DNA of 64,000 nt from Camarhynchus parvulus (lineage: Eukaryota > Chordata > Aves > Passeriformes > Thraupidae), in contig NC_044600.1 in the NCBI RefSeq assembly GCF_901933205.1, forward strand, positions 3,882,501 to 3,946,500, in the 5' to 3' direction. The position numbers were made by a program, and so were the translations under genes. Below, in pieces: positions 12,401-24,713 of this stretch (position 1 is the stretch's first letter; the number at the start of each line of letters is the position of its first letter). The notes under the pieces are model-generated. The model searched no databases. It was not told the origin of the DNA and saw nothing but the letters and a program-made list of their open reading frames with translations.

Positions 12401-13555
12401 TTCCAGCCTTGAAGGATTTAACACTCCTCTCTGCTTACTGGTGTGTTTGCCATGACACACTGTGCTTTATTACTGCCTCAATCTTGTTATTTAGTGAGCT
12501 TAAGCTTTCATCACCCACAGAAATCCCTGGCCCAGACTACAGCCCCTGGGTGGACACAGATGCTGGTGCAGTCGCTTCAGTTCTGTTCCAGCTGCCAAAA
12601 TATAAATTCAAAGGAAGGAGGGATGTGCTGGCAGCAATGTAACACACCAAGGATCTCCACTGAGCACAGAATCTCTCCCAACCTGCTCTAAATCTGTTTG
12701 CTTTCACTTTAGGATAACTAAAAGTTCCCCAAGAGTTACTGCAGCACCTTCGGGTTATTAAATGGAACATGCAGAACATTACATTATTATGCTGCACATG
12801 GCTAAGGAATTTTAGTATTCACAGGATTATGGTAATTAAGTCTTCCTTCACTTTGGGTGATGTGACACTTGCTTGACTATAATGTCACTCCACTTAAAGT
12901 CTGTGTAAACAACATTATCTTAGTCACTCTGCATTACATTTCCAACTGTGAGCAAAATTACAAGGTCAAAGTGGACAAGAATGTAGGTAATCCCAAGGAA
13001 ACATCATGTAAATGACTCACTCAAGGTTCAAGCTGCGTTTTCAAGGGTGGTAAAAGGCTTATGTACTACACTGGTATTTTAGTCCTGCTTTGCACAAGGT
13101 ATCAGTGCCAAACTGCAGTTCTGTGTGTAGGGACATTTATCTGCTCAGGACCATGCAAACTTCTCCTTTTGTAAGGACTGGGCTGCCAAAGAAATGCAGA
13201 GAGTAAAACAGGACTGATTTTGAACAAAAAGCTATATGGAACCAGCAGAATATTAATTAACTCTATAAGTGACAGATGCAAACAAAGAAATATATATTCC
13301 ACCGACATCATTAACATAACACAATAAAACCTCCATTAAACTGTCAGTCAGAGAGCTGGGAAATATATTAACCCCATTGTTAAGAACAATTCTTTTAATT
13401 CACTTAGCTGGACTTGCTTTACCTTTGAATATCAAATAGGAAAGTATTTAATGTCTTTTTTGTGATTTTGATTGTTGAAAAGACAAACTTGCAGCTGAAT
13501 TTCTTTTACCCTAACAAGTACACACAGTAAACTGCAAGCACACAGATGTGTTTTA
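9491..13555. other. Non-coding interval with a GC-rich patch
   Basis: No gene is seen. Between about 10400 and 10860 the sequence is GC-rich but has few CpGs, and frames of 186 codons (plus) and 198 codons (minus) are open through the same bases. Two overlapping antiparallel frames without recognisable domains point to a lack of stop codons from base composition and not to a gene. The rest is AT-rich and unremarkable. Confidence 0.55.
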
Positions 13556-13603
13556 GTGTGTGTGTGTATATATATATATAAAAATATATATATACACACA
13601 CAC
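13556..13603. repeat. Compound (TG)n(TA)n-(CA)n hairpin microsatellite
   Basis: A (GT) run passes into a (TA) run, then AAAA, then a (TA) run and a (CA) run. The two halves are reverse complements over roughly 22 bases, so the whole tract can fold as one long hairpin or extrude as a cruciform. Replication slippage and length variation between individuals would be expected. Confidence 0.9.
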
Positions 13604-16600
13604 TTGCCCAGTTCTCAACTACCCAAGATTTAGTTTAATCTCAGACTGAACAAAAGGAGTGCACAGGTGAGCAAGCTGCACTCCTCAAATTAGCAGGTAA
13701 CATCTTACAAATCCGTAAGCTCTGCAAGTTTGGAAACAGCAGCTCACCCCTTCCCTGTACCATAAAACTCACTAAACAGAAAAAAAACCTTGTTAGCATT
13801 TCCAAAGCTGTTCAAACATTGTAAATCCATGAGTGTACTCAAGCCTACATAGCTGGAGAAGTAACAAAATCAGGATGGGATGGGATTTATCAGCAGTGAG
13901 GCTTTAATAATTCCTGGGAATTCCACCTGCAGAGAAGTGGTACCCAGGGACACGTCACTGACATTCCAGATCCTTGGAACTGTCATTTCAGCCATTTCTC
14001 CCTAGAACAGAAGCTGTGGGCAGTTTAATTAACGACAAAAATGCACTGTTTCAAGTTCTCTCAGGTAAGAATTACATTTGGAAGTTCAGTGATAAAAACA
14101 GGTCTTTGCCAAAAAGCTACAGGAGTGAAATCTGCCCAGTACAGCTCTTCCCTTGCTGCAGCCAGGGATGGGGCTGGAAGAGCCACCAGCCTGCTCCCAG
14201 CTCACTCATCATGTCCTGATGGCCAGAACCCCCAGGATGGGCGTCAACACCAAAGTTCATAATGTGCTCAGTGGCTGCATCCTTCTTCCACAGCTCAAAT
14301 TAAAATATAATCTGATATAATCAACCTTTCATCTCCAGTCTGTGATCAAGCATGACATACCTGTGACAGATAAATACTGACAGTTAAAGTAAAACAATAC
14401 ACAAAGAAATCTTTTTCCCTTTAGACCACTTTCTCCTCCATGTGAAAGAAAAAGAAATATGTCTCTTATCTTTCTTCTCTGCAGCTGTTAACCAGGATGC
14501 CCCCACAGCATTCCGCTCTGAAAACACCACACTGGGAATTTATTTACCTGGCTGCTCCTGAGAAAGTTACAATGAGACATCAGTGTCAAAACTCCCTTCA
14601 GTAAATTCTTCAGCATGAAAGGCTTTGAAGGTACAACACAGAATCTGCTTCCCTATCACACCTAAACTCAGAGTATAACTCGGCGATACCACTGATTATA
14701 CAGCATGAATTATTTGTAGCTTTTTCACAGTTGTTTGCAGGCACAGATGTCAAACACAGCTCAAACTTGTGATCCAAATCTCAGCACCTGTGGCTATGGA
14801 CAAAGTCAGGGAATGATGTCAGAGTGAAGGCAAAAACGCATTTCCCAAGTGGGATCACTGCAGACATACAAACAGAAAAGGATGTGCAAACACTGAGAGC
14901 AGCAGATCTGCTCTGTGCACTACTGTAATTCATTGCTATCCTTGAAAAAACACAATAATTCAACTCTTAGATCCTTCTGCAATAAGACATCCATGTATGA
15001 GAGCAGAATAACATCATTTAAACTGAATTTCACAGCATTCAGCCATTTTAGCCCACTATCATAAGTGCTTAAAACAAATAGATCATTTCATATTTGAAAT
15101 ATTTCAGTATTCCCCAATCACACTTGTTATTTATCTTGCATGTCAATGATACTTGTCACATACACTATAACTTAAGTCTTACTACAGGCTTTAATGGAAA
15201 AACAAATAAAAAGTAAGTGCATATAATATTACTAATATAAACAGGCAAAATATCATCAAGATCAGTGGCTTGGTGTCTATTTTGGCAGGAGCTGAATTTG
15301 GCCTAATGACTTCTGGTTCTGATTTAGTGAGGGTTCCCTGTCATGTACGACTTAGTGACTTCTTCAGTATGTTTTCTTTGAAAAGTAAAGGTTTTCTGTG
15401 TGAGATTGGAATTTAATTGTTTCCTTTTTAGACAAATATGCTTTTGGATGGATGCTGATGGAAAGGGCAATCAGATGTCAAAAGGGCAGCAGTACAGTGA
15501 GATTATGTGCCGAGGTCTAGGGCAGGACAGGCAAACAAGGGGGATCTCAGATCACTTGAGCAGATCCTTATAAATAAAATCTCAGATAACAGGCTTTGTT
15601 TATTCTGTAAAAATGCATATCAGCAGGTCAAATCAACTCCTGTTATGTTAACTACTTAAGTTACTTTCTTATTAACAAATATTCCTGATAGCATAACAGA
15701 ACTCTCATCTGGGAGCATCTGGAATGCAAGGAGGGAAAAAGAAGAGTTTCATTAATTAGGAAGATGTCCTGCATCTAGAAGGAATGAAGGGTTCTCTCAC
15801 CATTTGAAGGGGCAATAAATAAACAAACTGCACTAAGAGAGAGTACATGTGGCAACAAGTAAACAATGCTTAATTTATGTGGAGACTCACCAGTGGCATT
15901 CTTCATTTTTTAAATAATTTTTTTACCAATTTTACTACATATAATGTCAGCAACAGCATTCCATTTACTTTTTTTTGCACATATTCTTGATAATATTTTT
16001 ATGCAACTCTCACCTGAGACTATTCTCACTACAAAAAAATGTATTGTAATAAATCCAAGCTCACTTTTTAATTGCCAAGTGTCACCCAGTGCTAAGTCCT
16101 ATCCCTGGGTGCAGGAGACACCCAGTCTCCTGCAATGTGATTATAACCCACAACTTCTACCTTGTGAGAATATATCAGAATTCCAGCTCTCTTTAATGCT
16201 GAGTGACCACGTGTGAAAAGCTGCCTCTTCCAAACAGCCTGGCAACCCCACTTGGCTTTTATCCTGCCTTTCAGCAGGCATTCTGTAAGATTGAGATGCA
16301 TTTAGCAATGATCCCACCCCTCACCACAGCAGCTTCCTTCGAGAATTTCACATCAGTTATTCCCAAACATCTGGGGGGAAGGGGTAAATTTGAGCACTAA
16401 CCAGGAAAACCTCATATAATCCAAGATGAGCACAAGAAGCTGCTCCCTACCCAGAGATGGATTTGTTATCCCCCATGGCAGGCACACAACATCTCTACAC
16501 GTCCAAATTCCCTGTAAGGTAACTGAGTACTGCAGGTACTGCATTTCTGCATTTTGAAAACACAAGATTGAATTTTTTCCTTTTTTTTTTTTTTTTGCAA

Positions 16601-16736
16601 AACATTCTCATTTAAACATTATTTGAGAGTAGGTTTCAGAGGTATTAGAAGGAAAATGGATATTTTATTCCTTGACTACTTTTTTCTCCTTTAAGTATTC
16701 ATTTTCCACCTTTTTTTTTCCTCCCCTGAAACGCAT
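13604..16736. other. Non-coding interval
   Basis: No gene is seen. A stretch at about 15250-15400 looks less random than its surroundings, but it carries no motif I can name. A long T-run is at 16581-16596. A possible splice donor ctcag/gtaaga at about 14064 has an open 59-base segment upstream, but its acceptor is weak. Confidence 0.5.
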
Positions 16737-16820
16737 CTGTTCTAAGAGAACAGGAAATGGAAAGAAAATGGAAAAACGCTCAAAGTTTGAAGCGGTCGAA
16801 AACTTCAACGTTTGAAGTTT
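16737..16820. repeat. Cluster of short inverted repeats
   Basis: Two perfect inverted repeats lie within 84 bases: ctgttct-aag-agaacag (16737-16753) and aaacttcaa-cgt-ttgaagttt (16800-16820). A further tttgaag word sits at about 16785. The first has nuclear-receptor-like half sites but in everted order, so it is not a standard glucocorticoid or androgen response element. A regulatory role is possible but not shown. Confidence 0.5.
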
Positions 16821-19800
16821 GAAAATAAAAATTGTAATTTACAAGGCAACTTTCTCAGCCTTCTCTAACACTGAGCTGCAGCTCCTCTGGACTGTTGCTT
16901 TCTAAATTATTCAGGGAGCACATTGTGCAAATGCATCTGTGCAAGTCCAAGTGCGAGCCAGCTCCGTCTGCCCGATTCTCGTGCATGTAGAACATCCCCA
17001 GAGGTCACCCAATGAAAGTGATGCTGAGCAGAAATCACTGCTGACACCCTGCCCTTAATGGAAAAGTTTGGTGGGTTAGAATAATGCTTTTTCATGTTTT
17101 TCACCCCTGTGCATTTCCAATGTAGGCCAATGCAAAACCTTCTTGTGTTAAGAATGTTAAACACTCTTTTTCAAGACTTTTCAATTTCTGGTCTTCAGAA
17201 ATATTAGAAAAAACAGGATCTCAATGAGTGTGAGTTGAAAGACAGGGGAGTGGGTTTGTGATTGTCCATCATCCTTTGAGAAGCACTTAAAATACAAAGT
17301 ATGATCCTGTTCTGCCTGTATGGAGACTTTCAAATGCACTTTAGGAGCAAAATATCGAGTGACCCTGCTTGGAAAGAAGGGAGTATTAACTTTAGTATAT
17401 CTATCTCATTATGAGTAACACCAGTTTACTGAAAAAAAATCAAAGAAAATCATGAGTGCAAGAAGGTCAAGAGGATTGACAGTAAACCTGTGGGTCAGGG
17501 AACACTGGGTCAGAGATCTCCAAAATTTAAATACTAAAATGACAGTAAATCTTGAAAGCTGTTCTCCATCGTGTAACACTAGAGTAATTACCCATACCTT
17601 TCAAAAAAAGACAATTAAAAATCTTGCATTCTTAAGACAATTTAATTTTTACCTTCTTTCTGAATGTAAAATTATACCGAGCAAATTTAACTTAAAGATC
17701 ACATCTGAAAGGAAGAGTTCACAGGGAGTGGAACAGCTCAAGGGACCGAACTGAAAATCCACATTCATTATTCAGGCTGTTACACAAATCAATTGGGATC
17801 TTTAGGCAGACAGAGTGTGATCCTGCTGGACAAGGTGTTGTTGTATTCCCTGGCTTTGTTTCCAAGCAGTCTGGGGGGGGATCACAGATTTCCTCCTGTT
17901 CTCCCAGGAGCAGATTGCATGGCCCTGAGTGGATGTGATCATATGGACAGAGGAACAAACTGGCCACGAGCCCAAGCACAACCTTCCCCCTGCATGTTCC
18001 ATGACATGAAAAAGGCTCACGAGCAGCCTGATCTCATGTACAGAACTCTGCAGAACCATTCCAAAGGTCTGACCAGCAATGGAGGGTATTCCCTGACTGC
18101 CCTGCACATCTAACAGGCTGCTTGCCTCAATTCAGATGTAAAAACTACTACAATTCTTGGGAATCCAGCTGCACTCTCAAAATTCCCAACTAAATCCTGC
18201 AACTTCCAGTGTGAAAATTACTCAGAAATGTGGTTTCTTCAGCTGGTGCCACACTCTCCTCACAGTCACATACACTTGACTGAAACCAACCATGAAGGAC
18301 ATTCCTCTTCTGATTTTCAACCTTTTTCTCCTGAAGAAGAATACAAGCATTTGGAAATTTTGAACTGCAAACATTTTCAGTTCTTCAGAATTGCTGCAGT
18401 TTGCCTTTACCATGTTATTAACAGCTTAAACATAATTCTGCTTTTTCTCAAAGGTCCTTTGGCACATGTACATGCTGATAATTAGATGAGCTACATTTAT
18501 ACTTCTGCCTGTAATATCTGCTATGGCTACTGATAATCCCAAATTTTCTAATGTATTGTTGCAAGAAAAACAAAACTGATGTGAAAGGAACTTAATGTAA
18601 ATAATACTCTCAGGCCCAGCCTGTAAAGGCTTCAAAAAGCTTAATGATTTTCTCAGATGTGCTGTAACAACAAAGAATCTCATGGTTCAGTGTCAAATGT
18701 CTGCTAGAAGCCAATGCTCATCACAACTGCAATGACTTGTTCATCATAGATTCCATCAATAATTGTTTCAGTATGTGAACGTGATCAATGTCACTCTCAT
18801 CAAGAATAAATCAAGCTGGGTATTTTCTAATGGACCTTGAGCATTCTCATGGATCCTGCTCCACAGTAGGGTTTAATCAATGCATGAGCTCCAGTGAGCA
18901 GGCATCTTCCTCAAAATGGCAATTATTTACAAATTCAAAACTAGAAAAACATCCTAATGTTCTTGGCATAGAAATTTTAAATGATGTGACTGAATACTGA
19001 AAGAGGCAAACAAAGTGATGCAGCACTGGATCACATCAGAACTGCATTTGGAGCTGCCTGATTTAAACCCAGTTAAGATATTTAAATTATTATAGCTGAA
19101 CAGTGATGTCAGTGGGCATTAGACCTAGAGTACAAAAAACAACATTTTTCAGAGATAAAGGGAAATACCAAATCTATCCATTCCACCTCCTGGAAAAGTG
19201 ACTCCATTTCTACAAGTTAACAGCAGGGTTAAAAGCAGATTCACTTCCCTTTTTCCTGTCACTGTCTGAGCAAAGTCAACCAACCCACATGAGAAGCAAC
19301 ACTGCTGCTGCTCAGCTGCTTTTTTCTCAGTTTCTTCTTTCTACCAACTACTTAAAACATAGTTCTGGGATGAGCTGTCACAGACAGATGCATTCTGACC
19401 TGAGTATTTTACTATAAAAACTGTTTTCTGATCTCTTTAGGGCCTAAATAAAGCAAAAATACTACATGATTAGATAAAATATTTATTGAATAGGATAATT
19501 TTTAAAACTAATCTTAAAAACCATCTCAAAGCCTGTTTGTGCCTGTAAGGAGTTTTAAATTAAATGCTGTATTTTGGTAATTCCAGAGCAGTTTTAGGTG
19601 ACAATCGTGGTGCACAGCTTCCCCCACGTTTGGTTCCCTTCCCACTCCTATCCCAGAGGGGAAGTTCTGCCAGCACCCAGATGCAGGCAGGGTGTGTGGG
19701 GTGCAGGATTCCTCCAGAGCAGGGAACGGAGGGATCTGGATCCGCAGAGGGTGTGGAACCTCTCCCTGCCTCAGAACTTGGAGGAACAAATCCTGCAAGG

Positions 19801-20194
19801 TCTCCTGAGAAGTCACACCACAGCCTCTGCCCAAGGCCAAAAGAGAACTTGTATGTGTGAGCCCCAGCCCCTCCAGCAATGACCAACAAGACTTTCTAAA
19901 TATCTGAGAGCATTTCCAGATTTTTCCAGATGCATTTCACATGTTTTTGTATTTTCCCAGCTCAGGTACCGCCAGAAATGGGAGCCTGGTTTCTTTGTGC
20001 TCAGAAGAGAACAGCAAAAGTGCACAGAGGTTGCTCAGTTACTTGCCCCTCAACTGACAGATACCCTTCCTTTCATAATAATTTCTGATATAAAAGAAAT
20101 AGAGTTATATATCGATATATAATTCAGGAGATTTTGTATTTTTCAATTAAATGCCTTTCAACCTTTGCTCTTTAAAGGTTATAGAAATTCATGA
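16821..20194. other. Non-coding interval
   Basis: No gene is seen. A run of eight G lies at about 17874-17881. A GC-rich patch at about 19600-19870 has overlapping antiparallel frames of 94-117 codons with no known domain. An 18-base AT palindrome, ttatatatc followed by gatatataa, lies at 20105-20122. Confidence 0.55.
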
Positions 20195-20420
20195 TTTTAG
20201 CCTCTCCTCAGACTTCCTATCTTTAGTCATAAGGTCAATCAAATTCCCCTTTTCAAATGTTCCATCTTTAAAGAATATGGTAACCAGAACAAAAACAATA
20301 TCCTAAGTGAGGTCAGAAGATTTCCTAACCTTTACATATATTCCTTGCATTCTTATTCCATTACTGGCTGTTGCAGCCCTTCTCCTTCCCCCTTCTTCCT
20401 CTCTCCATGTCTCATGTGTG
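20195..20420 (-). mobile_element. Ancient CR1 LINE fragment, antisense
   Basis: The plus strand keeps the order of words expected for the antisense of CR1: a tagcctctcctcag block, then ggtaaccagaac...caatatcctaagtgagg (about 20279-20312), which matches the cCR1 antisense phrase ending in caatactccaggtgtgg. A stretch ending in a cattactggctgttg-like word follows. Divergence is high and there are many indels, so this would be an old copy. I judge this from memory of the CR1 consensus. The boundaries are approximate and the match may continue to about 20550. No reverse-transcriptase frame survives. Confidence 0.4.
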
Positions 20421-22136
20421 TTTTCAGATATTTTATTGTTGTCTCCATAGTTTAAAGTTACAAGTAGCTCCAATCCCTTTCAGTTCTTTTTGGGGCTGCT
20501 ACTTTGCTGTAACAACTTGCAGAAGAATTTCCAGGCCCTCTCCTTACGCCATAAATGCTGCTGATGAAATACCACTGTTTGATGGTTCAAAGCTATCTGA
20601 AGCTGACTTTTAGAAAGGATTACACTAAAACAAACTCAATAAACTTGTGTGAGTTACATTTGCCATTATTTCTGAGTTGTATATATCAAATTCAGGTTTT
20701 TCAAAGGGCCACATTTATTAAAATATAACCTGAACCACTAAAATTTGACCATTCATTTAAAGAAATTCAATCAAGAAACCAACTCAAAAAAACCCAAACC
20801 ACCCCTGCTCCAAACAGTCTCTCTTATATCACTGGTGTCTAAATTACTAATCTGGTTAACATATTTTGCTGTCAGGGTTAAGATAAACCATCTGGACAAT
20901 TTTGCTACAAATTCTTTCTTGGCTAAATGTAGTTTTTATTGTAATTTGCCTCATTTCCTCCTAATATAACAACAGAATGTTGCTGTGTGGATACACTCCA
21001 GTGACCTGACAGACCTTTCCAGCAACTCCAAAATGTCTCACCACAAACTTTTTGTTGATCTCAACATCACCATTTTCTTCTTATTTATCTTCTTACAAAA
21101 ATGTGATACTGGAACCAGCTGCTAAAAAATGCCCATTCCATCAAAGTCCTGAAACTCATAACCGATTTTTTTCTGAGTTTATTCCTTTTAAGAAACTGGC
21201 AGTTGGGTTTTCAGCCACAACAGAAAAAACAGGGGCTCTGCAAGTTCTGCTTCATTTACTGTACCTCTCCAGCGTCTCTTCTCTCTGTGACACCAATTCC
21301 AAAACTCTCTTATAAATGGCAATCCAGTGACCTCACCATGCAAATTCCTGGCTTTATTGCCATGTTTGACCACACAGAATTCAGTAAATTCACTACCCAG
21401 GGAAATGACAAGGGCTGAGTGTTTGGGAATTGCTCTCTTCTCCCGCTTTGGCACAGCCCAGTTAACATCTACTCACACACAGGGTCATGCAAAGACAATA
21501 CAGATGGTCAGACACCTTCTCCAAAAATAAATATATCAATAAATCAAACCTTTTTGGATCTTGTGAGCTGGTTGTTATGCTGTGATTTTGGGTTTTTTCC
21601 CTTCCAAGGGGAAAAAAAAAGGAAAGGAAAGCAACTCTGCTCTTTCCATTTAAAGGTTTGACTAACTAGAGACTGAAATTCACCATTTCCCACCCTAATT
21701 GCTAGGCAAATCAAATTTCTTCCTAAAATGCAAATTCATTCCACAGTATAAAAATGAACACACCGAGGCAGAAAGGTTTACATGTCAAATGGCAATTTTC
21801 CTAAATGGCTCACGCTTTAACTTGTTTTCTTTTTTCATATCTTAGCCACGACAAAAGATTTAATGGCCATCATTACTCAGATGTTTTGTCAGCATACCAT
21901 GATGAATGCACTCTTCCTGGGTGTTATTCAGAGTTACCTCACAAGATTTCTCTTCTGTGTTACATTAACAACACCCTTCATACTTAACAATCTGATCTAT
22001 CACACATTTGACTAATGTTACCCATTAGAGTTCTGTGCAAAGACTCCTTGATTCAGGGAAAGATAGTTATTAAAATTAAATATATCCTTGCCTCTTAAAA
22101 ATGTATTTTCTTTAATTACTAATATACATTAAATAG
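20421..22136. other. Non-coding interval
   Basis: No gene is seen. A small inverted repeat, ttttttccc-ttccaag-gggaaaaaa, lies at 21593-21617. Open frames of 60-88 codons are short and overlap on both strands. Confidence 0.55.
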
Positions 22137-22180
22137 GATCAATCCATTAGCACAGAGATCCCATAAGCTGTCCATGAAAG
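22137..22180 (+). other. Weak candidate exon, plus strand
   Basis: A perfect consensus donor, AAG/GTAAGT, follows base 22180. An AG ends at 22136, giving a 44-base segment. A branch-like TACTAAT is at 22117-22123, but it sits only about 14 bases before the AG, and the pyrimidine tract is broken by purines. One frame is open through the segment and reads INPLAQRSHKLSMK, which I do not recognise. Such donors are expected by chance a couple of times in a window this size, so this is weak. It lies just 50 bases from a better candidate on the other strand. Confidence 0.12.
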
Positions 22181-22229
22181 GTAAGTGTAAAGAGAATTAT
22201 CATCCATTAATTATAACCATTTCACTTAC

Positions 22230-22271
22230 CCTGTGGAGGTGCTGCTACCTCCTCTCTCAAAACTCTCTCCT
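22230..22271 (-). other. Candidate 42-base exon, minus strand
   Basis: Read on the minus strand, a strong pyrimidine tract leads into an AG (plus positions 22273-22272). On the plus strand, 38 of the 40 bases at 22281-22320 are purines. A 42-base segment follows, then a donor AGG/GTAAGT (22229-22224). Two of the three frames are open. The frame with phase 1 at both ends reads ERVLREEVAAPPQ; the other reads GESFERGGSSTST. A length divisible by three and equal phases at both ends would allow cassette inclusion. I recognise neither peptide. The splice signals are the best pair I found in the window, but such short segments do arise by chance, and no other exon of a minus-strand gene is evident. 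Confidence 0.25.
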
Positions 22272-24527
22272 CTGGAGCATAAGAAAGAAGACAAGAAACA
22301 GGAAGGAAAGAGAGGGAAAAGCCAAAATCCTGCTCAGCTCCAGGACATGGTGAGTGCCCAAGGAGCAGCTGAATCCAAATAAATTAAAATGGGAAGGATT
22401 AGAGGTGCAAACTCAGGGCAGAACAGACCAGCATGGTGAAAAACCCAAATCTTCACATACACACCCCAGAACTTACAAAAATTCTTTTTAAAATACTCAT
22501 TTTTGCTTAAAAACTTAAGCTAGCAGTAGATATTGGAACATGCTTTAGACACTCTTCAACTAATGATTGACTTTTCAAGCAAACTCCCAGCTGACTGTGG
22601 GAAATCAATATGGATTTTTAATGGCACCTATACATCTTGCTGGATTTGACAGAACTTGCAAAAAAATACAAACAATCTTCAGGAAACTATTTTGCTCAAT
22701 TAAAAAGTGTGAAAAAAAAGACAAATAATGACTATCTAGACGTCATTATTATGCACTTCACTCACTTGGAAGCATCAACAATACCCATAAATTACTTAGA
22801 ATTGTTTTACAGTTTTTGTTTTGTCTCTTAGAGAACTTGGATGATGGATCTACAAAGAAGCTGTTCATTCTAGTCCAGAAGATCATGGAATGTTTATCTT
22901 TATTTCTTCTCAGCAGTGTTTGTGCTCATGAGTTTTTTTCAAAGGGTCTTCAGAACTTAGCACATATTAGTTGGGACTGATCCTGCATAAAACTGTTTGA
23001 AATAATACACAAAAATTTACAATGTTTAGAAAAAAGCACCTTTCATGCTTTGATGCAAGTACCATAAATACTTCCATGGAACAACTTTGAGCAACAGGTT
23101 CTTAGCTTGAGTGGAATCCCCCTTTGCAAACACCTTTAACTGCAGGTAACATTTTACACAGCAAGCAAAAAAAAAAAAAAATGCAGTGTTAAAATGCCCT
23201 AGAAAGCCCCCCAATATTTATATTATCTATAGTTAAAGATAACAGAACAGAAGCACTGACAACCACCTTTGTTTTCCCCTGTCCTGTTCGAAGTGCTTGT
23301 TTTCCCTTTCTGTCCTATGGGGATTATTTGCACAATTAAACCTCAGCCAGACCAGCACAAATTGTTTGCACAAATGCCACAAGCCAGAGATGAGAGTTGG
23401 AAAATCCAGCTCATCAGATCTGCGAAAATTATTGGACTGTTTTTATATACAGGTGAGGGAATCAGTCATTCCAAACAGGATAGACACTGTCCTGCTCTCT
23501 GATGGAGAAAGGACCAAGGTTGGGAAAATCAGACCTGTGTCAGACCATCACTTAATGACTGAAATTCCTTTGATACCATAAATTAAACCCCAAATAAATT
23601 AATTAATAAATTAAAATTCCAAGCACTACTGTTATTATTAGATTACAGACAAAACTAAATACACCAAATTTTTGGTGTATTTGCCTTCAGCACTGTCTGG
23701 TTTTCTCCACTGAAGTCTGTCTTCCAGTTCTCACAGCCCAGGAATTACTCAGGACTCCAAATTTTGCAGGCAGAGCCCATTTTTACTGCAACCTTTACAG
23801 AGATGTGTGGTGAGACACAAATCCTCTCCAGTCACCATCTGAAAGCAATCAATGGTGTGGGACAAAACCCTCACATTTTAGGGGAGAATTGAAGCCTTTC
23901 ACCTTTTTCTTTGGAACCACAGTGGAAAGCCTTGCAGCAGAATGTGAGGCATCTCCAGAGGAGGTCACCTCAGGAATGACATGATGACTGTGGCTGTAGC
24001 ACAAGAAAAACTCTGCCTGTACTTTTATTACAAGGGGACAGCCTGAAGAGGGGGGAAAAACCCAATCTCTGCCACACTCCAATGTATGTGACAAACTGGA
24101 TTAATTCCCACATGTCAACATCCATTTCAAACCCCCCCTCGAAGCCAGAAGTCCATTTCCAAAAGGAGACAGCTGTCTGTAGCCACATCCCAGAGAAATC
24201 TGCCTGTCACACACCCCAGCCCAGCGACTGCACAGGAAAAAAATCTGTGAAAAGTTTTGTCTGAAGGAAAAAGGAAAAACAAAGCCCAAGAAAAAGTAAC
24301 TTCTGAAACACCATTTCTTGCTTTCAGAATTTGTACCAATGGCAGATCATTATTTAGCATGAACAAAAATATTTATCCTGGGCAAACACATGAATGCATT
24401 TTATGACGACTTCATTGTATAGACCCTGAGCTTATTTCTGGCCTCTATTATTCCTGGTGAAGAATTTGTCTTCTGTACAGGGAAACAAGTTGGGTGTAAA
24501 ATGCTAACAGAAAACCCAGTAAAGACC
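22272..24527. other. Non-coding interval
   Basis: No gene is seen. An A-run lies at about 23167-23181, an AT-only stretch at about 23590-23625, and a strong hairpin at 23657-23682, listed separately. Confidence 0.55.
23657..23682. repeat. Perfect inverted repeat, 12-base arms
   Basis: The arms aaatacaccaaa and tttggtgtattt are exact reverse complements separated by TT. Unlike most AT palindromes here, the arms carry a GGTG/CACC core, so it is less likely to be a by-product of low complexity. I see no associated element ends or target duplications. Confidence 0.75.
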
Positions 24528-24713
24528 TGATCCCAATCCTGAGCTGAATTCCCTGCTCCTGATCCTGAACTGAATTCCCAGATACTGAACTGAATTCCCT
24601 GTGCCTAATCCAGACCTGAATTCTCTGATTAGAGCTGGATTTCCCGATTCTGAGCTGAATTCCCTGATCCCGAGCTGAATTCCCTGTGCCTGATCCCGAG
24701 CTGAACTCCCTGC
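24528..24713. repeat. Minisatellite with six GAATTC sites
   Basis: An imperfect tandem repeat is built from a unit of about 20 bases, tgatcc(t/c)gagctgaattccc, sometimes lengthened by six bases (tgtgcc). GAATTC occurs at 24546, 24572, 24592, 24618, 24657 and 24677, with spacings of 26, 20, 26, 39 and 20 bases. Copies differ by several substitutions. The minus strand stays open and reads a repeating GIQF/REFSS-like peptide, which reflects the repeat unit and not a gene. Copy number is probably variable among individuals. Confidence 0.88.

Noticed and set aside
14006..14064. 59-base exon ending at ctcag/gtaaga on the plus strand
   Set aside because: The acceptor is weak, the end phases differ and the peptide is not recognised.
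16737..16753. Glucocorticoid or androgen response element
   Set aside because: The half sites are everted (TGTTCT then AGAACA), which is not the arrangement bound by these receptors.
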